Below, piece after piece: positions 55,161 to 64,000 of a stretch of DNA of 64,000 nt (its first letter is position 1; each line of letters opens with the position of its first letter). The stretch spans positions 186,001 to 250,000 of the forward strand of contig NZ_CP036402.1 of assembly GCF_004322855.1 (NCBI RefSeq), read 5' to 3'. Both the position numbers and the translations under genes were made by a program. The notes under the pieces were generated by a model. That model searched no databases. It saw nothing but the letters and a program-made list of their open reading frames with translations, and was not told where the DNA came from. The stretch comes from Egibacter rhizosphaerae (GTDB lineage: Bacteria > Actinomycetota > Nitriliruptoria > Euzebyales > Egibacteraceae).

Positions 55161-56945
55161 TCAAGCCTCGTCAGCCAGCCACGCGACGCCGAACGGGGGC
55201 AGCTCGACCTCCAACGTCCCGTCGCGATCGCCCCGGACGCAGCCCCCGTGCAGGATCTCGCGCCACCGTCCGGGGCGCTCCAGCCCCTCGTCCCGCCCGA
55301 GTCGGCACCGCTGCGGCACACCCGAGACGTTGGTGCATGCCAGGACGCGACGCGTGCGGTCGAGGCTCGTCCGCTCGATCGCGAGCACCGCGGGCGTCCC
55401 GTCGAGGATCCGCTGCGCCCCGGCCGGGTGGAACGCCGGCTCCTCACGGCGAACCCGGATCAGCCCCGCGAGCGCGTCGAGCACCATCCGCCGGAGCGAT
55501 GACGGATCGGCGAGCTCGGCCTCGAGCTCGCCGCGAGCGAGCTTCTCGCGGTTGATCGTACGCAGCCGACCGGTGCGTGTGACACCGTCGGTCCAGTTGC
55601 GGCTTCCCAGGAGGGCGTGGATGTACAGCAAGGGCACACCCTGCAGCGCGAGCAGGATCGAATGAGCCGCCCGAAACCGAGCGACCTGCCGCTCGGTGGA
55701 CTCCACGGTGTCCGCCGGATTCAGGGCGTCGAAGTACACGGTGTTGAGCTCGTAGGGGCTCTGGGAACCGTCCGGCCGAGCGCGGTACGAGACCCCTCCC
55801 CCATGGGCTTGCACGAGCTCGCCGAGGTGGCGGATCTCCCCGTCGGTGAGCAGGCCCTCGACCGGCCGGAGCCCGATCCCGTCGTGGGAGCCCAGGAAGT
55901 TGAGGAAGGAGGTCCGATCCGAGGGAGTCTCCAGCGTCTTGAGCCAGTCGCGGAGCGTCCGGACATCAGCCCAGTGAAAGGCTGCGAGGACCAACGGCGG
56001 GAGGGGGAACTGGTAGACGAGATGCGCCTCGTCGTCCCCGTTGCCGAAGTAGCTGATGTTCTCGTGGTGCGGGACGTTCGTCTCGGTGACGATCAGGGTT
56101 CCGGGCGCGGCGGCGTCGAGCATCGTGCGCCACAACTTCACGATCTCGTGCGTCTCCGGCAGGTGGATGCAGGCGGTGCCCAGGGCCTTCCAGAGGAAGG
56201 CGATGGCATCGAGCCGCAAGAGCCGGGCGCCGTGCTCGACGTAGAACAGCAGGACCTCACTGACCGCGAGCAGCACCTCGGGATTGGCGTAGTTGAGGTC
56301 GACCTGGTCGGGGCTGAACGTCGTCCACACCCAGCGGGGGCCGTCGGCGGTGTCCACGGGTGTGAGCAGCGGCGAGGTGCGCGGGCGCACGACCGAGCCG
56401 GTGTCGGCCTCCGGGTCGAGCTCGATGAAGAAGTCGCGGAAGGCCTCGTCGCCGCGCTGCCACTTGCGAAACCACACCGAACCCGCCGACGTGTGGTTCA
56501 CCACCGCGTCGAGCATCAGGTCGACGTCCTCGGCGAGCCGCACCACGTCGCGCCAAGTGCCGTAGCTCGGATCGACCGCCGTGTAGTCGGCGACCGCGAA
56601 CCCGTCGTCGGACGTCGAGGGGTAGTGCGGCAGTAGGTGGACGCCGCTCACGACGTCCTGCAGGTGGGCTCGAGTGAACCGGTGCAGCGTGTCGAGCGGG
56701 CGAGCGTCGGGCTCGCGGATCTGGTCCGCGTAGGTGATGAGGAGCACGTCGCGCTCGTCGAAGGGCGGATCGGCAGGCGCGGTGGGACGCCGATCGGCCA
56801 ACCGCGTCGCCGTGTCCTGCACGAGCCGCACCAGCCGCTCGTGGACACCGGCGGCTGCCCCCGGCCCGTAGATGCGGTCGAGGTGGTCGCGCAACCGGCG
56901 GACGTAGTCGTCAGCAACTTGCTTGCGGGGGTGAGGAGTGGTCAT
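55161..56945 (-). CDS. GH13_18 phosphorylase, probably glucosylglycerate phosphorylase
   Basis: This 594-aa alpha-amylase-clan enzyme resembles sucrose and glucosylglycerate phosphorylases. Landmarks are ITYADQIREPDARPLDTLHRF, VSGVHLLPHYPSTSDDGFAVADY, LMLDAVVNHTSA, catalytic Asp in RLLRLDAIAFLWK (about 305) and acid Glu in IVTETNVPHHENISYFG (about 338), then NFLGSHDGIGLRP. Its convergence with gpgS, 36 bp away, favours glucosylglycerate as substrate, releasing glucose-1-phosphate and glycerate. Sucrose phosphorylase is an alternative. The ATG at 56945 has no strong ribosome site. Confidence 0.85.
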   Translation of the reverse strand: MTTPHPRKQVADDYVRRLRDHLDRIYGPGAAAGVHERLVRLVQDTATRLADRRPTAPADPPFDERDVLLITYADQIREPDARPLDTLHRFTRAHLQDVVSGVHLLPHYPSTSDDGFAVADYTAVDPSYGTWRDVVRLAEDVDLMLDAVVNHTSAGSVWFRKWQRGDEAFRDFFIELDPEADTGSVVRPRTSPLLTPVDTADGPRWVWTTFSPDQVDLNYANPEVLLAVSEVLLFYVEHGARLLRLDAIAFLWKALGTACIHLPETHEIVKLWRTMLDAAAPGTLIVTETNVPHHENISYFGNGDDEAHLVYQFPLPPLVLAAFHWADVRTLRDWLKTLETPSDRTSFLNFLGSHDGIGLRPVEGLLTDGEIRHLGELVQAHGGGVSYRARPDGSQSPYELNTVYFDALNPADTVESTERQVARFRAAHSILLALQGVPLLYIHALLGSRNWTDGVTRTGRLRTINREKLARGELEAELADPSSLRRMVLDALAGLIRVRREEPAFHPAGAQRILDGTPAVLAIERTSLDRTRRVLACTNVSGVPQRCRLGRDEGLERPGRWREILHGGCVRGDRDGTLEVELPPFGVAWLADEA

Positions 56946-57075
56946 GGCGGCACAGGCTCGCAGAACGCAGGGTGGGCGGCTCGGCGGATCGATGGGTGCG
57001 CAGGTCCGTCGAGCGAGCGAAGCGATGACCGAGCAACAGGACCCCCGAAGGCCCATCGGTTTGGGATCGACAAGG

Positions 57076-57081
57076 TAGGCT
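57076..57081 (+). promoter_or_regulatory. -10 box (TAGGCT) for gltA
   Basis: TAGGCT lies 54 bp before the citrate synthase ATG, giving a leader of about 48 nt with a GAGAGG ribosome site. Confidence 0.4.
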
Positions 57082-57135
57082 ACGTCCGGTTGATGCCGCG
57101 CGTCGCGGTCCGGCATCCGGCGAGAGGAACGATCG

Positions 57136-58431
57136 ATGACTGATCACGCACGGATCGAGTTCGACGGGCATGCGTACGAGGGTCCGGTCTTCACCGGGAC
57201 CGAGAACGAGCAGGCGATCGACATCCGGAAGTTGCGGAGCGAGACCGGCCTGGTCACGTACGACCCGGGCTACGGCAACACCGGCTCGGTCAAGAGCGAG
57301 ATCACCTTTATCGACGGCGAGAACGGGATCCTCCGCTACCGCGGCTACCCGATCGAGCAGCTCTGCGAGCGCTCGGACTTCATCGAGACCTCGTACCTGT
57401 TGATCTACGGCGACCTGCCCACCCGCGAACAGCTCGACAGCTTCCGCGAGTCGATCACCTACCACACGCTGTTGCGCGAGGACATGAAGCCCTTCTTCGA
57501 CGCCTTCCCCCGCGACGCGCACCCCATGGCGATCCTCTCGGCGGGAACGAGCGCCATGTCAACCTTCTACCAGAACCAACAGGACCCCACGGAGCCGTGG
57601 GACGTGGAGGTCTCGACCTACCGGCTCATGGCCAAGCTGCCCACGGTGGCAGCGTTCGCCTACAAGCGGTCGATCGGGCAGCCCTACATCTACCCCCGAA
57701 ACGACCTCAAGTTCGCCGCGAACTTCCTGCACATGATGTTCGCCGTCCCCGCCGAGCCGTACGAGGTGGATCCGGACCTCGCCCGCGCCCTCACCGAACT
57801 TCTGATCCTGCACGCCGAGCACGAGCAGAACTGCTCGACGTCGACGGTGCGCCTGGTGGGCTCGAGTCAGGCGAACATGTTCGCGTCGGTCAGCGCCGGC
57901 ATCAACGCGCTCTGGGGGCCGCTGCACGGCGGGGCGAACCAGCGCGTGGTGGAGATGCTCAAGGGGATCCGCGACGCGGACGGCGACACCAGCGACTTCA
58001 TCCAGCGCGCGAAGGACCCCGACGATCCGTTCCGCCTCATGGGCTTCGGACACCGGGTCTACAAGAACTACGACCCGCGGGCGCGGATCATCAAGGACAC
58101 CGCCGACCGCGTCATCCGGAAGCTCGCCGGCAGCGACCCCCTGTTCGAGATCGCGCAGGAGCTCGAGGAGACCGCGCTCAACGACGACTACTTCGTCGAG
58201 CGTCGCCTCTACCCCAACGTCGACTTCTACTCGGGGCTCATCTACCGGGCGATGGGGCTGCCGATCGACATGTATCCCGTGCTGTTCGCCCTCGGGAGGC
58301 TGCCGGGGTGGATCGCGCAGTGGCGCGAGATGAACGCCGACCCCGACAACCGCATCGGCCGTCCACGGCAGATCTACACCGGCCACCCCGAGCGCGAGTA
58401 CCGGGGCATCGAGGAGCGCACGTCGGGCTGA
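57136..58431 (+). CDS. gltA: Citrate synthase
   Basis: This TCA-cycle entry enzyme joins oxaloacetate and acetyl-CoA. The 431-aa protein is of the hexameric type II layout: SEITFIDGENGILRYRGYPIEQL, GPLHGGANQRVVEML with the first active His, MGFGHRVYKNYDPRARIIK with the second His, and NVDFYSGLIYRAMG with the catalytic Asp. The ATG at 57136 has GAGAGG 7-8 nt upstream. The stop lies in a short direct repeat (period 19). It is divergent from the GH13_18 phosphorylase and convergent with the glutamate dehydrogenase gene. Confidence 0.97.
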   Translation: MTDHARIEFDGHAYEGPVFTGTENEQAIDIRKLRSETGLVTYDPGYGNTGSVKSEITFIDGENGILRYRGYPIEQLCERSDFIETSYLLIYGDLPTREQLDSFRESITYHTLLREDMKPFFDAFPRDAHPMAILSAGTSAMSTFYQNQQDPTEPWDVEVSTYRLMAKLPTVAAFAYKRSIGQPYIYPRNDLKFAANFLHMMFAVPAEPYEVDPDLARALTELLILHAEHEQNCSTSTVRLVGSSQANMFASVSAGINALWGPLHGGANQRVVEMLKGIRDADGDTSDFIQRAKDPDDPFRLMGFGHRVYKNYDPRARIIKDTADRVIRKLAGSDPLFEIAQELEETALNDDYFVERRLYPNVDFYSGLIYRAMGLPIDMYPVLFALGRLPGWIAQWREMNADPDNRIGRPRQIYTGHPEREYRGIEERTSG

Positions 58432-58453
58432 CCCCCGCGCGTCGGGCTGACCC
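58421..58453. repeat. 14-bp direct repeat (period 19) at the gltA stop
   Basis: CGTCGGGCTGACCC occurs at 58421-58434 and 58440-58453. The first copy holds the gltA TGA (58429-58431). Confidence 0.85.
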
Positions 58454-58465
58454 GCGCGGGCCGCG

Positions 58466-61400
58466 TCAACCGCTGCGGGCGACCCCCTCGCCGGTCGTCG
58501 CCAGGTCCCGGAGTGCGCGCACCGCCACTCCGATCGCGTCGAGACTCGGCGGGGCCTCGTCCGCGAGTGCGGCCACCATCTCGAGGGCGCGCTCGTGGAG
58601 GCTCTCCCGAGCCTCCAGGAGCGCCCGGACCGCGTCCTCGGGCGGGTCGGCCGGCGCGAGACGCACCGCGACCCGTGCGACCCTTCGCCGGGCGCGCCGA
58701 AGGTCGTCCGCGAGACCCGCCCGCTGGCGACGCACCCAGACGCCTTCACGTGGCGCGTCGGCCAGGTGGCTGCTCACGTCCTGGAACGGCAGGGCCGCCT
58801 CAGCCGCCGCGAAGGTGGCCGCGACGTGCACCGGGTCGACCCCGACATCACGGGTGACGGCGGCCACGTCGGGGACCAGTTCGCGCGCCCCAGCGGCGGC
58901 GAGCCGCTCCACGAGCGGGGCCGGGAGCTCCCGGGTCCAGGGCGCACCGACGCGGCGTCGGCCGGGAGCGGTGCTGAGCGCCCGATCGACGGCCTCGACC
59001 ACCGGGAGGTCCCCGGCCAGCGCTTCGTCCGCGGCTCGTCCGTCGGCGACGTAACTCCGGGCCGTCCGGTCGGTGACGTCGACGAGCCAACGTTCCGCCG
59101 CGCGCACCATGCCCGCATCGACGTCCGCGCCGAGCGCCCCGAGCTCGTCGGCGAGCGTGGCCGCGCCCAGCACGCCGCGCGCGATCCACCACGCCCGTGC
59201 GACCAGTGGGGGCGCAACGCCCAGCTCGTCGGCCACACGGTCGATCCAGGTGGGCCCCATCCGGTCGACGAGCTCGTTGGACAGGCGGGCGGCAACCAGT
59301 TCGCGAGCCAGGCGATGTCGCTCGAGGTCCTCGGACCCGACCCGGGCCCGGACGGTGGCGGGGAACGCATCGTCGCGCAGGCCGGACAGCGAAGGGTCAT
59401 CCGGCAGGTCGCTCGCGAGCACTGCGGCCCGCAGATCCTGCTTGCTCGCCGCGTGCAGCACCGCCAACTCGGGGCGCACCAGTCCGGCGCCCGCCCGCCG
59501 ACGCCGGGCCAGCTCATCGTCGTCGGGCAGCACGTCCGCGTCTCGGTCGAGGCGTCCGACGCCCTCCAGTCGCTCGGCCAGGCTCGCGTACGCATCCAGC
59601 TGACCCTCGCTCGCGTCGACCTCACGGGCGAGAGCCCGGACCTGCCGGTCGCAATCGGCGAGTACCCGTTCGGCCACCTCGGACTCCGCGCGAGCGAGCA
59701 GCGCGTCCCGCTCCTCGGGGTCGATCCGTCCGGTGGCGACCCCTTCGTCGAGGAGGATCTTCGTGTTGACCTCGACGTCGCTGGTCGCCACGCCGGCAAC
59801 GTTGTCGATCGCGTCGGTGTGGCAGCGGCCCCCGCGGCGGGAGTACTCCACGCGAGCACGTTGGGTGAGCGCGAGGTTCGCGCCCTCGCCGACCACCCGG
59901 GCCCGCAGGTGGCTCGCGTCGATCCGCACCCCGTCGTTCCCACGGTCGGCCACATCGGAGTGCCGCTCGTCCGACGCCTTGACGAACGTGCCGACGCCGC
60001 CCGCGAACAACAGGTCGACCGGCGCACCCAGAATCGCGCGCACCAGTTCGGGTGGGCTGGCGCTCCCAGCGTCGAACCCGAGCCACTCGCGTACCTCGTC
60101 CGAGAGCGGGATCGCCTTCGAGGCGCGCGACCAGACCCCGCCCCCCGAGCCGAGCGCGCGGCGGTCGAGGTCCTGCCAACTCGAGCGCTGCTGTCGGGCC
60201 AGCTCCGCGCGCGCCTCGTACCCCTCCGACGCGTCGGCGTGCGGGTCGAGGAAGATGTCGCGGTGGTCGAAGGCAGCCAGCAACCGCACCGCGCGGCTCT
60301 GCAAGAGGGCGTTGCCGAACACGTCGCCGGACATGTCGCCGATGCCGACGGCGGTGACGGGATCACGGTCGACGTCGATACCGAGTGCGGCCAGGTGTCG
60401 ACGTACAGCCACCCACGCACCACGCGCGGTGATGCCCATGCGCTTGTGGTCGAAGCCGGTGGATCCTCCGGAGGCGAACGCGTCCCCGAGCCAGAAGCCG
60501 CGTTCGAGGGCGATCGCGTTCGCGCTGTCGCTGAAGGTCGCGGTGCCTCGATCCGGAGCGATGACGAGGTACGGATCGTCCCCGTCCGAGGGGTGCACGT
60601 CCGCGGGCGGGGAGACCTCCCCCGCCTCCACGTTGTCGGTGACGTCCAGCAGGGCGTGCACGAACATGGAGTAGGCGTCGAGGGCCGGGGTGTCCCGCTT
60701 CGGAACGAAGCCTCCCTTCGCCCCCTCGGGGACGATCACCGCGTTCTTCTGCTGTTGGGCGCGTGCGAGGTCGGCGACCTCCGCGCGCACGTCCTCACGC
60801 CGGTCGCTGTGCCGCACCCCGCCCCGAGCGATCCGGCCGCCGCGCAGGTGCACGCCCTCGACCTCGGGCGCGTACACGAAGGTCTCGACGCGGGGCCCGG
60901 TGCGAGCAGGGGTCGCCCCGAGGGCCCGCACTGCCGCCGCGCTGTCGAGCTTCAGGGCCAATCGGACGTCGTCACGCGCTCGCCAGCGATTGGTGCGATT
61001 GGTGGCCTCGATGAGCCCCGCGTAGCCGCGCAGAATGCGGTCCTCGTCGAACCGCTCGACCTCCGAGAGCGCCCCGTCGAGGTTCTCACGGGCCGCCGTC
61101 ACGCGCTCCGCGCGGCTGGACGCTGGCTCCTCGGGGTGCAGACGCGCCGCGAGAAGGTCGAGCAGGCCGCGGGCCACGTCGGGATACCCGGTCAGGGCCG
61201 CGTTCTGGTACGCCTCGGTGAACCCGACGCCGAGTTGGCGGCGCAGCCTCCGGTACGCGCGGAGCACCGCGATGTCGTCCCAGCGAAGACCGCCGGTGAG
61301 GACCAGCCGGTCGAGCTCGTCCGGTTCGGTCCGGCCTCGGAGTGCCGCCACAACGGCGGCGTCCGCCTGGTCGGCGTGCGCCCGTACCTGCTCCGGGGCC

Positions 61401-63247
61401 GGTCCCCCGGTCGCAGGTCGCAGCCCCAGCCGGTGCAGGTGCCAGACCTGTCCCGCCCGCTCGACGCGGTGCGGGCGTTCGTCGGCCACGACGAATCCGA
61501 GGCACTCGACGACCGGGAGGAGGCGCGAGAGCTCGATCGGCTCCCCGCGGTGGTAGAGGCGCGCGGTGACGCGACCGTCGGGTTCGACGGCGAAACGGAC
61601 CCGGGCGGGGTGGGGCTGGGAGAGCAGGGACTCGAGCACCCGCACGTCCGCCAGGGCCTCGTCCGGGTCGGTCTCGGCTCGGTACCCCTCGGGCAGGAGC
61701 CGCGCCCAATCGGCGACACGTTGCTGCTCCCCCTCTCCCGCAGCAGCCACCACCCGGTCCGGCCAGGTCCGCGTGCCGTCACGGACGAGCTCCTGGAGCC
61801 GTGCGAGATCGGGCTCGGCGAGCGGCTCGCTACCCGCATGGACGGTGAAGTGCAGCAGGATCCCACCGGCATCGCCGACCGACGCGTCGCCGAACGAGAC
61901 GTGTGCCTCGGCGCCGACCCCGCCGAGCTCGGCCACCAGCGCGGCGACCAGCAGCTCACGCACCGCGGGCGAGTAGCGCTCGCGCGGGAGCGTGGCCAAC
62001 ACCCGAGCATCGCCGTCCTCGCCCACGCGTCCGCGCACGGCCACGCCACTACGCTCTCGCAACGCGAGGAGCGGGACGAGGTCGCGACGCAGCGCGCCGA
62101 CCTCCCGACCCAGTTGCTCGGGCAGGGGCAGCGAGGCGAACAGCCCCCGCAGGCCACGCTCGTCGTGGGATCCCTCGACGAGGTCCTCGGCCGCGATGAG
62201 CGCCGCGAGGCGTCGTCGTGCCACGGGAACGACGTCGACCGGGTCGGCGTGGGCCTCGCGCTCGAACAGGCCGACGAGCCGCACGCCCGCGGTCGCGATC
62301 TCCACGAGCCGTTCGCGACGCAGGACGCTGCTTACCTGCGGGCGGCGGCGAACGGTGAGAGCGTCCGGACCGCTGAGGTCGCCGGGGGGCGGGGGCAGGT
62401 CGATCCGCCGGCCGGCCAGCCCGTACCGGCGCCCCTCGGCGTCGACGAGGCCCAGCAGCGCGAAGCGCCCGGCGAGCAGCCAGTCCAGCAACGCCGAGAG
62501 CTCGTGGGACGCCTGCGGGGCTCCGTCGTCGCTCGCGGCGTCGGCGAGCTGTCGTGCCACCCCGGCCACCCGGTCGCGCATCTCCCCTTCGGCGGCGCCG
62601 ACGGCTCGCGCGTCCTCGAGGACCTCCTCGAGGTCGGTGGCGACCTCGGCGCGCTCGTGGACCTCGAGCCGGCGATCCAGCACGAGGTGCAGCCAGGCCT
62701 CGCGGGTCGTGGCCGACCGGGCGGGCCGAACCGTCCGCAGCTCCCCCTCGGGCCCACGCGCGACGCCGAGCACCGGGTGCAGCACCCATGCGGGAGCCAG
62801 GTCCCGGCGGCGCAACTCGGCGAGCGCGGTGGCCAGCAGGTAGGGCCCGTCCGGGCAGTTCACATCGATGGTGGTCGCGCCGTGACGGGAGCTGATCCGC
62901 TCCCCGCCCCCGGACACCCCGTGCTCGTCGATGGCGATGTGCAGCTGTCTCCCGCGCCGACCCTCGAGCACCGCCACCGCGTGGCGCACCGCCTCCGCGA
63001 TGGCGTCCGGATCACGTTCCCGTGGCGGGAGGCGGCGGGCCACCGCGAGGGCGAGCCCCTCGAGCACCGGGTCGGGCCCCGCGTCGGCGGCACGGGTGGC
63101 CGCGGCGGAGGCCGCCGCCGCGATCGAGTCATCGACGGGGGCCTCGCCATCCCCCGCCGAGGAGTCCGGCGCACCGGCCGCGACCCTCGCGTGCACGTCC
63201 GACTCGGAGGACCCACCGGGGTCCCGGGTGTTGGGGCCGTTGGACAT
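58466..63247 (-). CDS. gdh: NAD-dependent glutamate dehydrogenase, large (180-kDa) class
   Basis: This 1593-aa enzyme deaminates glutamate to 2-oxoglutarate. Only the long-form GDH family has this size and order: N-terminal ACT-like and regulatory regions (to about 700), then the catalytic Rossmann domains. Motifs seen include ARAQQQKNAVIVPEGAKGGFVPKRD with the catalytic Lys near 860, GVRHSDRREDVRAEV, GIGDMSGDVFGNALL, and SKAIPLSDEVREWL. The C-terminal helical domain is complete (to DAIGVAVRALRDLATTGEGVARSG). The ATG at 63247 lies 16 nt after the stop of the two-ACT gene, so they form an operon. Confidence 0.95.
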   Translation of the reverse strand: MSNGPNTRDPGGSSESDVHARVAAGAPDSSAGDGEAPVDDSIAAAASAAATRAADAGPDPVLEGLALAVARRLPPRERDPDAIAEAVRHAVAVLEGRRGRQLHIAIDEHGVSGGGERISSRHGATTIDVNCPDGPYLLATALAELRRRDLAPAWVLHPVLGVARGPEGELRTVRPARSATTREAWLHLVLDRRLEVHERAEVATDLEEVLEDARAVGAAEGEMRDRVAGVARQLADAASDDGAPQASHELSALLDWLLAGRFALLGLVDAEGRRYGLAGRRIDLPPPPGDLSGPDALTVRRRPQVSSVLRRERLVEIATAGVRLVGLFEREAHADPVDVVPVARRRLAALIAAEDLVEGSHDERGLRGLFASLPLPEQLGREVGALRRDLVPLLALRERSGVAVRGRVGEDGDARVLATLPRERYSPAVRELLVAALVAELGGVGAEAHVSFGDASVGDAGGILLHFTVHAGSEPLAEPDLARLQELVRDGTRTWPDRVVAAAGEGEQQRVADWARLLPEGYRAETDPDEALADVRVLESLLSQPHPARVRFAVEPDGRVTARLYHRGEPIELSRLLPVVECLGFVVADERPHRVERAGQVWHLHRLGLRPATGGPAPEQVRAHADQADAAVVAALRGRTEPDELDRLVLTGGLRWDDIAVLRAYRRLRRQLGVGFTEAYQNAALTGYPDVARGLLDLLAARLHPEEPASSRAERVTAARENLDGALSEVERFDEDRILRGYAGLIEATNRTNRWRARDDVRLALKLDSAAAVRALGATPARTGPRVETFVYAPEVEGVHLRGGRIARGGVRHSDRREDVRAEVADLARAQQQKNAVIVPEGAKGGFVPKRDTPALDAYSMFVHALLDVTDNVEAGEVSPPADVHPSDGDDPYLVIAPDRGTATFSDSANAIALERGFWLGDAFASGGSTGFDHKRMGITARGAWVAVRRHLAALGIDVDRDPVTAVGIGDMSGDVFGNALLQSRAVRLLAAFDHRDIFLDPHADASEGYEARAELARQQRSSWQDLDRRALGSGGGVWSRASKAIPLSDEVREWLGFDAGSASPPELVRAILGAPVDLLFAGGVGTFVKASDERHSDVADRGNDGVRIDASHLRARVVGEGANLALTQRARVEYSRRGGRCHTDAIDNVAGVATSDVEVNTKILLDEGVATGRIDPEERDALLARAESEVAERVLADCDRQVRALAREVDASEGQLDAYASLAERLEGVGRLDRDADVLPDDDELARRRRAGAGLVRPELAVLHAASKQDLRAAVLASDLPDDPSLSGLRDDAFPATVRARVGSEDLERHRLARELVAARLSNELVDRMGPTWIDRVADELGVAPPLVARAWWIARGVLGAATLADELGALGADVDAGMVRAAERWLVDVTDRTARSYVADGRAADEALAGDLPVVEAVDRALSTAPGRRRVGAPWTRELPAPLVERLAAAGARELVPDVAAVTRDVGVDPVHVAATFAAAEAALPFQDVSSHLADAPREGVWVRRQRAGLADDLRRARRRVARVAVRLAPADPPEDAVRALLEARESLHERALEMVAALADEAPPSLDAIGVAVRALRDLATTGEGVARSG

Positions 63248-63262
63248 CGCCGCGAAGACTCG

Positions 63263-63634
63263 TCAGCCGAGCACGTTGCGAGCGGTGTCCGGATCGTCCA
63301 CGGCGAGCACGAGCCGCGTCTGCGTCGCCAGGTAGGCCTGCTGGATGTTCACCCCCGCGTCGGCGAGTCGGCGGCAGATCTTGCCCAGCGCCCCCGGCTC
63401 GTCGGGGCAGTCCACGACCAGGACGTCCCGTGCGGCCCGAACGTCGAGTCCCGCAGCCCGCAGCGCCTCGAGCGCGTGCTCGGCGTCGGGAACGAGCACG
63501 TGGACCACGCCCTTGCCCTCGCCGGTGAACGCGGCGACGCCCTCGATGTTGATGTTGGCCTGCTCCGCCGCCTCCCCGAGGCGCGCGAGCATGCCGGGCC
63601 GGTCGTCGGGGATCAGCACGATGTCCTTGGCCAT
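63263..63634 (-). CDS. Two-ACT-domain regulatory protein
   Basis: This 123-aa protein consists of two ACT domains in tandem (about 1-60 and 65-123): MAKDIVLIPDDRPGMLARLGEAAEQANINIEGV and DCPDEPGALGKICRRLADAGVNIQ. ACT domains bind amino acids and regulate enzymes. It has GAGGGA upstream of ATG 63634 and ends 15 bp before the glutamate dehydrogenase gene, so it is likely to sense an amino acid and act on GDH. That link is inferred from the operon. Confidence 0.88.
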   Translation of the reverse strand: MAKDIVLIPDDRPGMLARLGEAAEQANINIEGVAAFTGEGKGVVHVLVPDAEHALEALRAAGLDVRAARDVLVVDCPDEPGALGKICRRLADAGVNIQQAYLATQTRLVLAVDDPDTARNVLG

Positions 63635-63832
63635 GGTCGCTCCCTCGCGTCGGCATCGCGTTCGCCCGCGGCGCAGTGAGCGTCCCCTCCCCGCGCGCTC
63701 CGGATGCCCCGACGAGCGCATCGGGGCAGCCCCGTGGGCGGTCCGGGACCCGGTCTCCTGTTGCCGCGCGATGCAGACTACGCTACCGAACCGACGGTCG
63801 CGCCGTGCGGGCGCCAAGAGAACGGAGCCAAT

Positions 63833-64000
63833 GTGCGCATCCTGGTCGGCTACCTGATCTCACCCGAGGGACAGGCGGCGCTGGAGGCGGCGGTCGCCGA
63901 GGCGCGGCTGCGCGATGCGAAGCTCGTCGTGCTGCACTCGATGCGGGGCGGGACGCGTGACGAAGCGGAGCAGGTCATCACCTACCGCGAGCAGCTCGAG
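63833..64000 (+). CDS. Universal stress protein (5' part, runs off the window)
   Basis: The window holds the first 56 codons: VRILVGYLISPEGQAALEAA, then RDAKLVVLHSM, which is the opening strand-helix-strand of a UspA-type nucleotide-binding domain. Start GTG at 63833 has ACGGAG upstream; the overlapping ATG two bases earlier reads out of frame and stops at once. The gene is divergent from the ACT/GDH operon. The rest of it lies beyond the window. Confidence 0.8.
   Translation, partial: MRILVGYLISPEGQAALEAAVAEARLRDAKLVVLHSMRGGTRDEAEQVITYREQLE

Noticed and set aside
58595-63679. 1694-codon open frame on the + strand opposite the glutamate dehydrogenase gene, longer than the gene itself
   Set aside because: It is the mirror of a real gene with all catalytic motifs. 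Its translation is rich in Arg, Gly, Val and His with no domain motifs, the usual antisense shadow in GC-rich DNA.

Overview
The window is high-GC chromosomal DNA, roughly 70% G+C by eye, densely packed with genes on both strands. The gene set is actinobacterial: a class II DAHP synthase, a large (1593-aa) NAD-dependent glutamate dehydrogenase, AcnA, a CtaC with a fused cytochrome c, CtaF, CtaG, GpgS, a WS/DGAT-like protein, DUF3152 and DUF3467 proteins, and a MarP-like protease. Many start codons are GTG, many -10 boxes are TANNNT, and hairpin terminators lack U-tracts. Cell-wall-binding (CWB2) repeats, very acidic exported proteins and two compatible-solute routes (trehalose, glucosylglycerate) suggest a deep-branching, possibly salt- or alkali-tolerant actinobacterium such as the Nitriliruptoria or Euzebya group. 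That placement is inference. There are no phage genes, transposases, CRISPR arrays or rRNA, so this reads as core chromosome.

Layout. 1-9 kb: end of a membrane protein, IclR regulator, ClpP, Fpg, an unrecognised 535-aa protein, a short-chain dehydrogenase, DAHP synthase and a MarP-like protease. 9-19 kb: SerB, Dps, an aspartate aminotransferase-like enzyme, a PEBP-family protein, an S9 peptidase, a DUF368 (PopT-like) transporter, a solute-binding lipoprotein and a Cas4/RecB-like Fe-S nuclease. 19-28 kb: a Cof-type phosphatase, RNase P RNA (rnpB), an LCP wall ligase, a DUF190 protein, a methyltransferase/zinc-ribbon/Nif3 operon, a Dabb protein and an acidic lipoprotein. 28-38 kb: AcnA, hemerythrin, membrane proteins, a coupled BNR-propeller/MoaD-like pair, a CWB2-DUF3152 surface protein and a GreA-like factor. 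38-48 kb: a cupin, a hydrolase-LuxR fusion, tRNA-Val, DUF3467 and a lipoate-ligase-like protein, OtsA/OtsB, a 5-formyl-THF cyclo-ligase, XdhC, a WS/DGAT-like protein without its catalytic motif, tRNA-Gly and a GNAT-dUTPase fusion. 48-55 kb: a complete aa3-type oxidase operon (ctaC-D-E-F-G) running into a cupredoxin gene and gpgS. 55-64 kb: a GH13_18 phosphorylase, citrate synthase, the large glutamate dehydrogenase with a two-ACT protein, and the start of a universal stress protein gene.

How the genes connect. AcnA, citrate synthase and glutamate dehydrogenase belong to the TCA/2-oxoglutarate node, and the cta operon is the terminal oxidase of respiration. OtsA/OtsB and GpgS/GH13_18 phosphorylase are two solute pathways. 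LCP, CWB2, PopT-like and MarP-like proteins serve the envelope. No defence island or obvious new multi-gene system is present. The best leads are the BNR/MoaD-like pair, the GNAT-dUTPase fusion, the motif-less WS/DGAT, the 535-aa orphan, and short tandem duplications that repeatedly sit on stop codons.
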